A stretch of 64,000 nt of DNA from contig JAAEAF010007712.1 in the NCBI GenBank assembly GCA_011037195.1, forward strand, positions 200,017 to 264,016. The letters are read 5' to 3'. Shown one piece after another: positions 54,036 through 64,000 of the stretch. The notes beneath the pieces were generated by a model. The model saw only the letters and a program-made list of their open reading frames with translations. It had not been told where the DNA came from and searched no databases. Position 1 is the stretch's first letter, and each line of letters starts with the position of its first letter. The position numbers and the translations under genes are program-made. This DNA is from Triatoma infestans (Eukaryota; Arthropoda; Insecta; Hemiptera; Reduviidae).

Positions 54036-54890
54036 TTTTACTTTGAAGTAGATATTGTAATCGTGTCAAATTTTCGATATGGAGTTTTCACCGGAAATAC
54101 ACGTTTTGAGATCCTCTAGGTCCATAGTAGTGGTTTTTACAAAATGGTCTGTGTGTGTGATGTACATCAGCATAGCTCAAAAAAGACATATCGCTGAATG
54201 TTCAAACTTGATATTCCGTTTAGGTATCACCATGGGATCCGACAGTAGGTTGTTCGTCAAAATTCATTCACACGGAAGTACCACTTTACTGAATGATTTT
54301 TTTCACTTTTTTGCAAATATCTACAACTTATATTTGAAACATTTCTCCGGGGAAATTCATTTAAGGGCATCTTTTTGGGGGAGGGGTTCTTTTAAAGTGC
54401 TATTTCAGTTTTTTATACAATTCTGCCATGTAGATTGTTGTAGGGGATTATCGCACTGCGACCTGAAAGCTCTATTGTCACACCGGGTCTTCTCAGTGCA
54501 CTGCAGGCCTCCAAGCAGTGTTCTGTAGCTACAGATAACACTGCTCATCACCGTACAGTGAGTTGTAGAGGCTCCTAGAAAGAGAAAATCTAAGGGCAGC
54601 AGGCTGGATTCGAACCCGGGACTTCCGCGTTGCTAGTCCAGCGCGTTCCACTGAGCTAATCCTTCCTTCTCCCTTGGCTTTCGCCAATTAACTAGTGTAG
54701 TGTGTTTGTCCTTGTCTGTAAAGTGTAGTGTATGTAGAAGTGTTTTGTGTACTGTTCTGACGAACTGTATGGAATACTGAGCTGTGGTAACCCGTCGGGC
54801 CGCTATTCGCCAAGTAACTGCATGCAACAGATAATCCTTGCGGGCATTCTACCATCTAAATAATATCAGTTAGAATTAAAGTAAGGTTTG
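54036..54890 (+). repeat. Helentron-like repeat split by tRNA-bearing insertion
   Basis: Left part 54036-54432: ATTGTAATCGTGTCAAATTT, ATCACCATGGGATCCGACAG, ACACGGAAGTACCACTTTAC. It stops at ATTCTGCCATGTA and resumes at 54846 with ATTCTACCATCTAAATAATA, the next family landmark. The right end is missing. Confidence 0.8.
54433..54845 (-). mobile_element. 413-bp insertion with internal tRNA-like sequence
   Basis: Flanked by ATTCTGCCATGTA (54420-54432) and ATTCTACCATCTA (54846-54858), 11 of 13 identical. On the minus strand the tRNA-like part (54662 to 54604: GGATTAGCTCAGTGGAACGC ... GGGTTCGAATCC) lies ~180 bp inside rather than at the 5' end. It is followed by TTCTAGGAGCCTCTAC and GCAGTGCACTGAGAAG, shared with 26773-26868. 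Its ends carry GGATTATC / GATAATCC in inverted orientation. No A-rich tail. It may be a SINE with an added 5' unit. Confidence 0.65.
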
Positions 54891-55373
54891 CTTACTCACC
54901 CCACTCCCACCACACTCAGCAAAGTGTGTGCACTTATTTTTGCCATCTACATTTGGGGCTTCTTTCAAGCTACTTTGCCAAACTGACTAATAATTTTGCT
55001 AAACCTTTCAGCAGTTTTCTAGTGCATAAAGATTTCGCCTGTGAGAGATAATTGACCAATTTCTGCAAATATTCAAATTCTGAGAACCAGTTTTTTAATA
55101 TTTTTTATGCCTTCTTTATCAAATGGAAACCCCATGTCACGAAAAGCCAGAAAATCGAAATTTACTTGATTTTCGGCAAATTCAGTTTACAGTTTTGTAG
55201 ATTTGATTAATTAATTTTATTTGCAAATCTGGAGAAGGAATAACTTTTTAGTTTGTTTTTTATAATAAAAAGAGGAATAAATTTTTTTCTCAAAAATCTT
55301 TATTTAAATATTTATTTATTATTAATAATGTGGTTTACAGGTTTTTCCAATAGATGGAGTTAGTTCTATACAA

Positions 55374-56170
55374 TTCTTCTTCTTCTTCTTCTTCTTTGTT
55401 GGCTTTACAGCCCATTATTGAGCCTTAGCCTCCTCTATTCGCCTCCGCCAGTCTCTCTATCAGTTGCTGCAGCTTTCCAATTCCGCGCATTCAGCAAAAC
55501 TCTGGAATCTTCTCTTATACCATCAACCCATCTCAGTTTGGGTCTGCCAAACTCTTCTCGTGCGGTCAGTTCTTTCTTCCAAGACCTTTCTAGGCACCTC
55601 ATATTCTGCCATCCTTGCAACATGCCCTGCCCATCGCAGCCTAGTGAGCCTAATTATTTTAACTACATCTGGCTCGCCATACATGTTCAATATCTCCATA
55701 TTGTTCTTCTTCTCCAGCTTTGGGTCTCCATAACTGGTCCGAAGATCCTCCTTAAAATTCTTGTTTCGAATGTCGAAAGGATTCTCTCGTCACTCTTGGA
55801 GATTGTCTATGTTTCAGACCCATAGATGACTACTGTGCGGATCAGAGTTTTGTACAACAGGATCTTCGTGTTTCTAGAAACAAGACGGCTTTTTATATGG
55901 CGGTTTAGTCCGAAGTAGCATCTATTAGCCGCCATCACTATGTTTCTTATCTCTTCGGATACGTTATTGCTTCCAGTAATCAACGAACCTAAGTAGCAAA
56001 ACCTATCCACTTGCTCAATACTATAATCGCCTATTGCTATAGACTGCGCTAAAGCCAAGTTTGTCGTTCCACCAGCATGCATATATTTTGTTTTTGCCTG
56101 GTTCCTCCTGGCACCTCCAGCCCTTCTTAGCCGCCCTTTCCATATCGAGAAGTGCATTCTTCATACAGTC
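55374..56170 (-). pseudogene. RTE/CR1-like LINE C-terminal fragment with (GAA)n tail
   Basis: 56157-55807 reads KTKYMHAGG, YSIEQVDRFCYLGSLITGSN, VSEEIRNIVMAANRCYFGLN, LVSRNTKILLYKTLIRTVVI, YGSET, the thumb region after YADD. Later pieces in shifted frames include GWQNMRCLERSWKKEL and LRWVDGIREDSRVLLNARNW. The minus-strand 3' end is (GAA)n (plus-strand TTC run 55375-55396). It differs from the RTE at 38365-39631, so a second RTE-like family. Confidence 0.75.
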
Positions 56171-56189
56171 GTATAGTTTTCGTTTTAGT

Positions 56190-57320
56190 TTTTTTTTTTT
56201 TTTTTATAAATTTTCCAATACAAATGCAATATTGACAAATACATCACCGCATCGATCACTGCACAAATCGCTTGATAAAACAGCTCAATGTGGTTGTTAC
56301 AACGCTATTGACTCGTGAAACGCTTCGGTTAAAACCGCCGTGTCTGTCTTTACCCTTAATGTTTCTGTTACACGCTTCATTTGTACACAGTAAACAACGC
56401 ACATATTAATATTGTAGTTTCAAATAATCACATTTCTAAAATTTTTTTCCCCTATGCCGTGACTTCGGCTATTTAGCCATTCTACAAGGCGCGGCCCAGT
56501 ACTAATAGGCTACGCGGAGACTAATGTTGTTCGTTTATTTGGATATCCAGGGGGCACGTGAGAACAATTTTTGAAGCGAATAACTTCACCTCCCAATTTC
56601 TAAAATATGTAACGTATTATTACTATTATTATTGCAATGAACTATGCAAAATTTAAAGTGTGTTGCAAAAATAAAATTTACTATAAACAAGCTGGGATTA
56701 ACGCGATCCTTCGTATACATTAGGTTTTATTTCTAACATGAATGATATATGTTTGAATGCATAAGTTGTCACCCTTCTTAAAGTAGACTTTAAGTAGTAG
56801 GACACTCTGGTGGGTAATCCATGATTTATGTAGGATTACTATTGGTGAAGTTGTAAATCCGTGTTTAATATGGATGCAGAGTTAACATTGTAAGAGGTAA
56901 ACTTATTGCTGTTGAAAATCCTAGCCAATAGCCGTTTGTATTTTTTTTAATTTTACGAATTTATTTGTTTCCTGTTTGCTGTTTACTTTTATTGAAACCA
57001 ATTAGCAAATGATATTTAACATCTAAAATCTTAAGAAACTAAAATTTGTATGGCCATATGTTTTTTTTTTTTTAACTGGCAAATGGTGATTACAAAAAAA
57101 AAAACACTTTCTTGAAGGTTAGCTGGTCCAAAAATGCAATAACTTATTATTATTTTGACGTTTCTAATAATTATATTTTCTTACTTACACAAATAGAAAA
57201 AGCAATGGAAAGAAATAAACAAGAATTGAAATATACCAAAAATGAAATATAAAAAATTGTTAACTACTTACACATGTTTTGGATTCTACTAACGGTAATC
57301 AACTAAGTGAAAAGAATTTC
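56190..57320. other. no gene seen
   Basis: Includes a T-run at 56191-56206. Otherwise nothing recognised. Confidence 0.4.
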
Positions 57321-57324
57321 CTTT

Positions 57325-57800
57325 TGGAATGTTAGAAGAATCCACAATGAACTGGTGATACTAACACACGAATCACTGAGTAAGGAGAGAGTAGAGTGTC
57401 CGAGTGAAGAATGAAGATTGTTAGTATCGTGGCTGGCAGTGCCTAATTTGAACTCGTGCTTGTTCTAATTGTGGTGAGCTAGTGTGACTTAGCTTGGTGA
57501 AACTTTTCAAGGTTAAAATTTGATGTAGCCGACTGATGTTGCTCTTCAAGGTTTATTTGGTGGCTGATCTTTATGCTCTTCAGATGATCGGCTTTGGTCT
57601 TACCCTCAGAAATAGCTTCCAAGTGAGAGATTAGTTGTCGAAATTGAAGCCCATTCGCCAATTCATGGTTGGAGCCTAACAATGGGTGTAATGCATAGGT
57701 AACGTGGGCTGAGGTGACGCCGTGTTGGGCTTGCTAATGGAACTATTGAGTCTAGCTTTTGTGTGATGAATTTGATGGCGATTGGTTCCATTCAATACCA
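57325..57800 (+). repeat. dispersed repeat family X, copy 2
   Basis: Same order of landmarks as 4680-5165, ending GGCGATTGGTTCCATT at ~57795. The Helentron-like repeat begins immediately after. Confidence 0.6.
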
Positions 57801-57802
57801 TT

Positions 57803-59612
57803 ACCGGATCTGATAGTAAGGTTTTGGTCAACATCCATCACCGGAAGTGCGATTTTACTGGATGTTTTTTCTAGTTTCTCACGAATTTTTCGAAACGGGC
57901 TCTGTAGATTTTCTTTAAACATCGTATATTATCTACACATATAAATGCCTATCACTTTTATAATGAAGATTTTCCCAGGCAAATTGATGATTCATGGGTG
58001 GGTTCTGGCGGAGAACTTTATATTATTATATAAAATAATGAACATTATCGGCACATTGCAAATATGAAGAAAATTACTAATTTCAAGATGCGCTCACAGA
58101 ATAGGTTTTTGGGGATTTTGGGGGATTTTCTTGAAAACGGCTCCAATAATTTTTATTAAATTTTAATAATGATATTCTTTATTCTATGTCCAATACATAT
58201 TTACATATTTACAGAAAATTAGAGTGCTAGAAAAGGATCTATAACTCTAACTGAGATTCAAAATAAAACAGTAAGCAGGGCTATTCCAATATTAAGAAAA
58301 GGACGAACAAAAAACCTAATACAAAAATAAGATTAAAAGAGAATTTTAGATAAAAACTTAGCTACTTAAGATATACTTAATTCTTTTATGATTATAATAA
58401 TGAATGTTTACATTATACACACCTAATATTTTTAATTAAATCATTGTTACTTATTTCTGAATTTAAGAAAAAATCATTCTATCGCGTGTTTTATGGCATC
58501 CTTAATGAATGGTAAACCAGTCTGTTCGCGGAGGGAACTAATAATCGGTGTGTACCTAGGAGAATGTGTAGCGAATCTCAGACACTTATTTTGGATTCTC
58601 TGAAATTGGTTGGGCATGTAAGGTTCCACGCTGTAGCGGCATAAGTTAAGACAGGTCTCACCGCTACTATGTATAATAAGATTTTACTATTTGTACTCAG
58701 CATGGAATGTCTATTTAAAAGTGGGAAAAGTGAGACTATTAATCCTTTACATTTGTTACAAATGGTATTCACCAAACCGAGATACTTTACTTTTATGGAC
58801 CAGTCTATATAGTGATCATTAATTTTCAATTTATGTTGTAATGTCGGCCTCCTTTTGGTGAATAAAATACTTCGAGTTTTATTCTCATTTTTATTTTCCA
58901 ACGATAGAAATATTTATATATTCTATTAACATTTTTTGTTAGTCTTATTTATTATTGTGTCCATAACCGCCATGATGAAGCATAAATAGAGTATCGTCAG
59001 AAAATAACGAAAGGCTAATGTCTTCTTTTAGCGTAATATAGTTTATAAAAATCACGAACAATGTCGGAGAAATTACTGAGCCCTGAGGGACGCCTGCAGA
59101 GAGGTATCTACGCGGAGAACTATTTATCTACTTGCACTTTGAATGATCTTATTATGTAGATAAGAATAATTTTATTAAGAAAACTGGAAAACCGTAAACT
59201 ATTAGCTTGTAAATCAGGCCGTTATGCCAGACGGTATCGAATGCTTTCACTATGTCTAATTAGACCATTTCGGTGTTATTAAATTTATGATGCTAACTGC
59301 ATAGTTATAAACGTATCATTTATATTTTAATTATTTTTCTGGATAAAATTTATTTGAGGTATCCAAGAAAACTATCTTGTTAAATTTCAAATATTTTTGG
59401 AGTTGTTCAATATTATTTAATGCTCTCTTTTGGACTGAAATGTGATCGTTTCAAATTCTAAGTGCCTTCGTTGGTAGATGTACCTTATTCACCTCTTTAT
59501 TTACTTCACCTCCATATTTTATTTGTATCAAATTTAAAGAAACTTTATCAATTTGATTAACTTTAACTCTGCAGTAACAGAAAGTCGTTTGAGTGTTACC
59601 ACATCAGATTTT
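57803..59612 (+). repeat. Helentron-like repeat split by a LINE
   Basis: Left part 57803-58163: GGATCTGATAGTAAGG, CACCGGAAGTGCGATTTTAC, CTCCAATAATTTTTATTAAA. Right part from 59287: ATGATGCTAACTGCATAG, GGATAAAATTTATTTGAGG, ending AACAGAAAGTCGTTTGAGTG, TTACCACATCAGATTTTT at 59609. The two parts join exactly once the LINE and one target duplication are removed. Confidence 0.75.
58164..59275 (-). mobile_element. Jockey-type LINE, 5'-truncated, with 11-bp target duplication
   Basis: TTATTAAATTT at 58153-58163 and 59276-59286. Minus-strand coding pieces: IVKAFDTVWHNGLIY (~59255), AGVPQGSVISPTLFVIFINY (~59090), LSLFSDDTLF (RT box, SDD in place of ADD), then 58901-58578 RSILFTKRRPTLQHKLKIND, VKYLGLV, ILLYIVAVRPVLTYAATAWN. 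Close in sequence to the Jockey at 51052-52489 (FTKRRP, RPMLLYASSAW). Stops and frameshifts throughout. Confidence 0.82.
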
Positions 59613-59875
59613 TGAAACATCAGAAAAAAATTAAAGTCGCTTTTTGTCTGCATCAGTTAACAACTGATTTCTCAAGGAATTTCAATGATCATATAATTTT
59701 CTACATTTTAGTTTGAACTTTTAAAAAATTTATTAAAAACAGTATCACAAAGATTGCCGCTGCTTGTGTAATTTCCTAGCTTTAAGTATGAATAATATAA
59801 TCAGCAGTGTTGCTAACTTCACTTTCCACCCCTAAGTTGAAGATTACAAATATTGTTATTGTAGGAAGTGTCTGC

Positions 59876-59908
59876 AGATAGAGAGAGAGAGAGAGAGAGT
59901 GAGAGATT
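59876..59908. repeat. (GA)n microsatellite
   Basis: AGATAGAGAGAGAGAGAGAG, GAGTGAGAGA. Confidence 0.9.
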
Positions 59909-60300
59909 GCCGGCAATATAGAGTCAAGAGAAACACATTGGGGAGCTGTGTTTTAATGGCGAATGATATCTGTACACTCCACTTGGATACATACCTGGGG
60001 GAATGTTATTGCCATTCCCCCATACCTAATAAGTCTTAGTAATACTGCTACTATCTCCACTCTGATGTCTCACATACCCCATTCAGCAGAGGCTTTCTCA
60101 AAGCTATATCCCCAACCATCATGTCTAATGAATTTCCTGCTTTACACTACTTACTGCTAACTATATTATATCCATGCACTAATACTTCCATGTTTATTAA
60201 CATTAACTCCTATTTTCGTTCAAGTCAACTAATTCAATGTGCTCTTAATGGCACAAAAATGCGATACAAATCTTACATGCGATATATATTATACTATAAT

Positions 60301-61312
60301 TTTTTACTATCTCTTACTACTACTCAGTAAGAGTAAAAGTATTTTGATTTTGTCAAATTTGAGCTTACGGAGTTTTTCACCGGAAATATACGTCCAAAAA
60401 AGTGGATTTTAGAAAATGGTGTGTGTATGTTTGTGAACACCACAGCTCAAGAACGAAAAATCGTAGAAAGTTCAAACTTGATATTCCTTCCGTTTAGGTA
60501 TCACCATGGGATCCGACAGTAGATTATCTGCCAAAATTCCTCAACCGGAAGTACCATTTTACTGATTTTTTTTTCTTCACATTTTGCGATTTTCTCAAAA
60601 AATGGCTCCAACAATTTTCTTGAAACTTGGCACATGAACTACACATACAAAGAGCTACAACTTTTACATGAAATATTTCTCCACGAAAATTTATTTAAGA
60701 GTGCTTTTTTAGAGGAGGGGGGTGGGGTTAGGTTTTCCTCCAAAGTTTTATTTCAGTTTTCTATACAATTCTATCATCTAAATAATATTAATTAGAATTA
60801 AATATGTTGTTGAAATTCCGAGTTTGAAAAAAAAAATCGTATGACTGGAAGTGTGTTTTTACTGAAAAATATTTTTCAGTTTTCTGTTATTTTCTCTAAA
60901 ACGGTCTAACTATTCTAAACTTAGATTGTGAACTGCACATATAAAAAGCTACAACTTTTATTGGAAACATTTCACCTGGTAAAGTAATTTAAGGGGGTTT
61001 TTGGGGGAGAGATGGGGATATCTTTTTCTGTAAAGTGCTAATCATAGTTGATTATACAATTCTACTATCTAAACAAAATTAATTAGAAATAAATAGTTTA
61101 AAATTCCGAGTTTCAAGAAATATAAACCGGAAGTGCGTTTTTACTACAGTTTTTTTTTTTCAGTTTTTGCGATTTTCTCCCGAAATATTACCGACGAATT
61201 TCATTTAATTTGGTATACTAACTATAAAATTTGTCAAACTATAAAATTTGTCAATAACAATTTTGAAAACTGGAGTAATAGAAAGTTTGGCGTGACTGTA
61301 TCAAACCAGATT
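60301..61312 (+). repeat. Helentron-like repeat, complete ~1-kb copy
   Basis: Hairpin end CTCTTACT-ACTACTC-AGTAAGAG (60311-60333). Blocks begin at 60545, 60845 and 61127 (spacing 300 and 282 bp). Right end GGAGTAATAGAAAGTTTGG, CGTGACTGTATCAAACCAGA. Confidence 0.85.
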
Positions 61313-61513
61313 ATTATTATTTTTTTTTTAATTTATTGTTAGTATATATTTTTCCTCTCATTTTTATAGACATCAATTTTCAATTTTGGTTTTAAATTTT
61401 CTACAATACATAATATACTATAGCTTTTAATATTGTTTACTTGTACCTGTTATGTAATTGGGTGCAACTCGTAAAATAAATAAATAATTAATTGATATAG
61501 GACATTCATTAAT

Positions 61514-61892
61514 ATGGCATTCAAATCGTCTTAAAATTACAATGAGTTGTTTGTACGACAATGGCCAGAGAAATTTTTAAAGAAAAAGAATTCTTTGTTG
61601 CTGTACGTTCGGATACTATTGGTGCCCTTCTTCAGGAGCTCCGTAAAAATTTATTGGAGAAATTCACATCTTTTTTCATCATTTTTCCAAGTTCAGTAAT
61701 TAAATTTTTTGTTATAAATCTATGCACTTTTTCCCAACTACTATACTATAAAATAATGGGTTATCTCCAATAAATTTTTTAAGAGCTTCTGAACAAGGGC
61801 ACCAATGGTACCTGAAACGTACAGCAACAAAGAATTCTTTTTCTTTAAAAATTTCTCTGGCCATTGTCGTACAAACCATCCCTCTCAAATGG
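61514..61892. mobile_element. hairpin (foldback) element, ~111-bp arms
   Basis: Arms 61550-61660 and 61764-61875 are inverted copies, identical for the outer ~60 bp (TTTGTACGACAATGGCCAGA...) and ~85% alike inward, with a 103-bp spacer. CATTCATTAAT at 61503-61513 and 61893-61903 may be the target duplication. Each arm starts an open frame with MAREIFKEKEFFVAV; the continuation is not recognised. A transcript would form long double-stranded RNA. Confidence 0.7.
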
Positions 61893-61969
61893 CATTCATT
61901 AATGTTTGATTATATTTCTTTGGCGACTTTTTTTGTCAACTTTTTTCGCAACTTTCACAAGATTAGACT

Positions 61970-63500
61970 TTTAAGTGTAGTGATCGTGTCAAATTTTCGA
62001 TATCGGGTTTTTTTCACCGGAAATACACGTTTTGAGATCCCTTGAGTCAGAAAAGATGGTTTAGAAATTGGTCGTTGGGTTAGAAATGGTTACACATTAG
62101 AAATGCATACACGTGCTTTTTCCTGCCAATTCCTCACGACCAAAGAAATACATCTCTAATGGTGGAGGCCACTTCAAGCAAGATCTGTAATTAATGAGGA
62201 GTAAAATTTATAATAAAATTAGTACTTTTCTTCTTATTCAATCAAAAAACCGTTATAATATCTTTTTGAAATTTCTTATATGAATCATGTTTTCATTCAT
62301 AACTTGTAAAATATCACTCAAAGAAAAAAACCGTTCAAGTAAATTTTTCTTACAAAAAATAGTGAAATCTATTTCTTAAATAAAAACCACAGCTCCCTAT
62401 TTGAAAAAATGAAGTTGGTGCTTGTATCTCGCTGCTCGAAGCACCAAAACAAATTTGCAAATTAAATTTGGATTTCTAACAAAAAACTATGGGGACACGT
62501 ATTTTTCAGTTTTTTTGCTAGCTATCTTAGTTTCCGAGAAAAAGTCGTTATCCATATACCTTGGGATACCCAGTATATATATATATTGGTATGCGTGTGT
62601 GTGTGTATGTATATGTGTGATTTTATATTGTGTCAGTGTAACTCCATAAGGAAAAATCGCAGAAAGTTCAAATTTAATATTTATTTTTAAATACTATCCA
62701 GCCCGACAATAAGGATCAAAATGGGCCAACCGGAAACTCACTTTACTGAATGGGGTCATTTTAATGGGGTGTGGTCACGCTACCTCGAAAGACTACCATT
62801 TCAATTTATTATACGAGTCTATATTATAATCTTTATAATTCTAATTATGAATAAATGTTATGCTAAAAATTTGGAGTTTGAAGAAAATCAGTTCACCGGA
62901 AGTGGAACGTTACCGAACAGTATTCTCATTTTTTTTTAAAACTTGGTATACTAACCTACACATACAAAGATCTGTCACTTTTGTTTGAACTATTTTTCCA
63001 AGTAAATTCATTGAAAGGGTAAGAGTGATGGTTTCTTCTAAAGTACCATTTGAGTTTATTTATTATATGATTCCATCTACCATATAAATTTAAAGTAGAA
63101 TTAAATGTATTTCTAAAATCTCGAATTTGAATAAAATTGATGCAACTTTTTATTGAATAGTTTTTTCATCCTTTTTGCGATCAAAGGTTTCATTAAACTT
63201 GGGATACGACCTATTGTGCTAATTATACTTGGGATAACCGTATATACAGAGAAATATCACATTTATATGTAACTTTTTTTCTCCGAGAATATTGTTTTTG
63301 TAGAGGTTCTTTGGGAGCTGGAAGGTCCCATTGCTCCTCAATAAATTATAAGTTTACATTTAATAAACATTTAGTAATAATTATAAGAAGAAAGTTGAAG
63401 AAAGTTTGAAGAGAATTGATGAAGGTTTATCAATTATAACAACAATGTAAATTGAAGTATGAGAAAGTCGTGTGAGTGTTTCACACCAGATTTTTCATTC
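61970..63500 (+). repeat. Helentron-like repeat, interrupted and diverged
   Basis: 61980-62080 has the leading part (GTGATCGTGTCAAATTTTCG, TCACCGGAAATACACG, AGATCCCTTGAGTCAG). About 500 bp of other sequence follows. It resumes at ~62590 with a (GT)n tract, GAAAAATCGCAGAAAGTTCA and GGCCAACCGGAAACTCAC, continues through AAATCAGTTCACCGGAAGTG (62886), and ends GAGAAAGTCGTGTGAGTGTT, TCACACCAGATTTTT at 63494. Confidence 0.65.
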
Positions 63501-64000
63501 AGTTCTTATTGATGAATGATTTTTTTTTTTGCATTAAAAGTTTGGAAAATAAATATTGTAACATTTATGCACATAAAAAAAAAATTGCTTTGGCTTTGAT
63601 TAGATTGTTTGTTCTAATATTTTTTGCTGTTTACTTTATCGAGCAAAGAGTACATTAAAAACAGGAATATGTTGCCGACCGTTTGTCCATTATTTATTAA
63701 ATTCTCGTCTGCAAGGTATTTTTCCCTTAGATATGTATGGAACGCGAGATACATATTTTTTACTCCCCAAATTATATGTATTCAACATTTCAATGCCGTT
63801 TATTTATTTGTCATCAAAAATACAGTGGTCCCTTGCTATAACGAGAGCAGAAAAGTATGAATCAATGAAATATACGTACTCGTACATATAATAAAAGATG
63901 CTATATGTAATGACATGGCAAGGTCATAGCAATGTCAAACCTTCACAACACATAACAAAAAGAAAGAATAATTTATAACTAGTGGCCTAGCCGGCCGCTG
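63500..64000. other. no gene seen
   Basis: AT-rich sequence to the window edge. No supported feature. Confidence 0.45.

Noticed and set aside
54604..54662. Functional tRNA gene
   Set aside because: Anticodon and T stems have mismatches and it is part of a mobile 413-bp unit.

Overview
This window reads as an AT-rich, gene-poor stretch of animal nuclear DNA. It is almost certainly arthropod and probably insect: it holds R1-, Jockey- and I-type LINEs, RTE, Penelope-like, Bel/Pao, mariner, Tc1 and PIF/Harbinger remnants, tRNA-derived SINEs and Helentron-like repeats side by side. There are no operons, no intact host gene, and no rRNA or functional tRNA. Nearly all long reading frames are pieces of mobile-element proteins broken by stops and frameshifts. 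The only possible host coding sequence is a few exon-like segments with good splice signals on the minus strand (6019-6206 and 9469-9740). I could not identify them.

Layout. 1-9 kb: fragments of several LINEs, a 144-bp hammerhead-ribozyme retroelement (3295-3438), a PIF/Harbinger remnant and a SINE inside a Helentron-like repeat. 9-13 kb: exon-like segments and decayed Jockey pieces. 13-18 kb: Helentron-like repeats, a PIF/Harbinger element with long terminal inverted repeats that is itself interrupted by a second hammerhead element, and a solo LTR. 18-24 kb: an RNase H-bearing LINE (minus) and a LINE reduced to its two ends (plus). 25-37 kb: LINE ends, a LINE/Penelope in-frame junction, and a mariner element with both ends and TA duplications. 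37-40 kb: a three-level nest (LINE, then RTE, then hammerhead element). 40-46.6 kb: a complete Helentron-like repeat, a 10-bp minisatellite, a ~1-kb Penelope-related insertion and an R1-clade LINE with poly(A). 47-56 kb: more hammerhead, Helentron-like, Tc1 and Bel/Pao pieces, a Jockey LINE with clean target duplications, a second solo LTR, and a tRNA-bearing insertion. 57-64 kb: an unclassified dispersed repeat, LINE-in-repeat nesting, a near-perfect hairpin element and two further Helentron-like copies.

Two systems stand out. First, a family of small mobile units carries type I hammerhead ribozyme cores with palindromic stem III, as in Penelope-like elements and metazoan retrozymes. They are arranged head-to-head as unequal inverted dimers and flanked by 12-15 bp target duplications. 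Two unrelated sequence families share this same plan. Second, a roughly 1-kb repeat with about 13 substantial copies has three ~280-300 bp internal blocks, a terminal hairpin, and a subterminal inverted repeat at the other end, which is the layout of Helentron-associated non-autonomous elements. Nested insertions give a relative chronology for much of the window.
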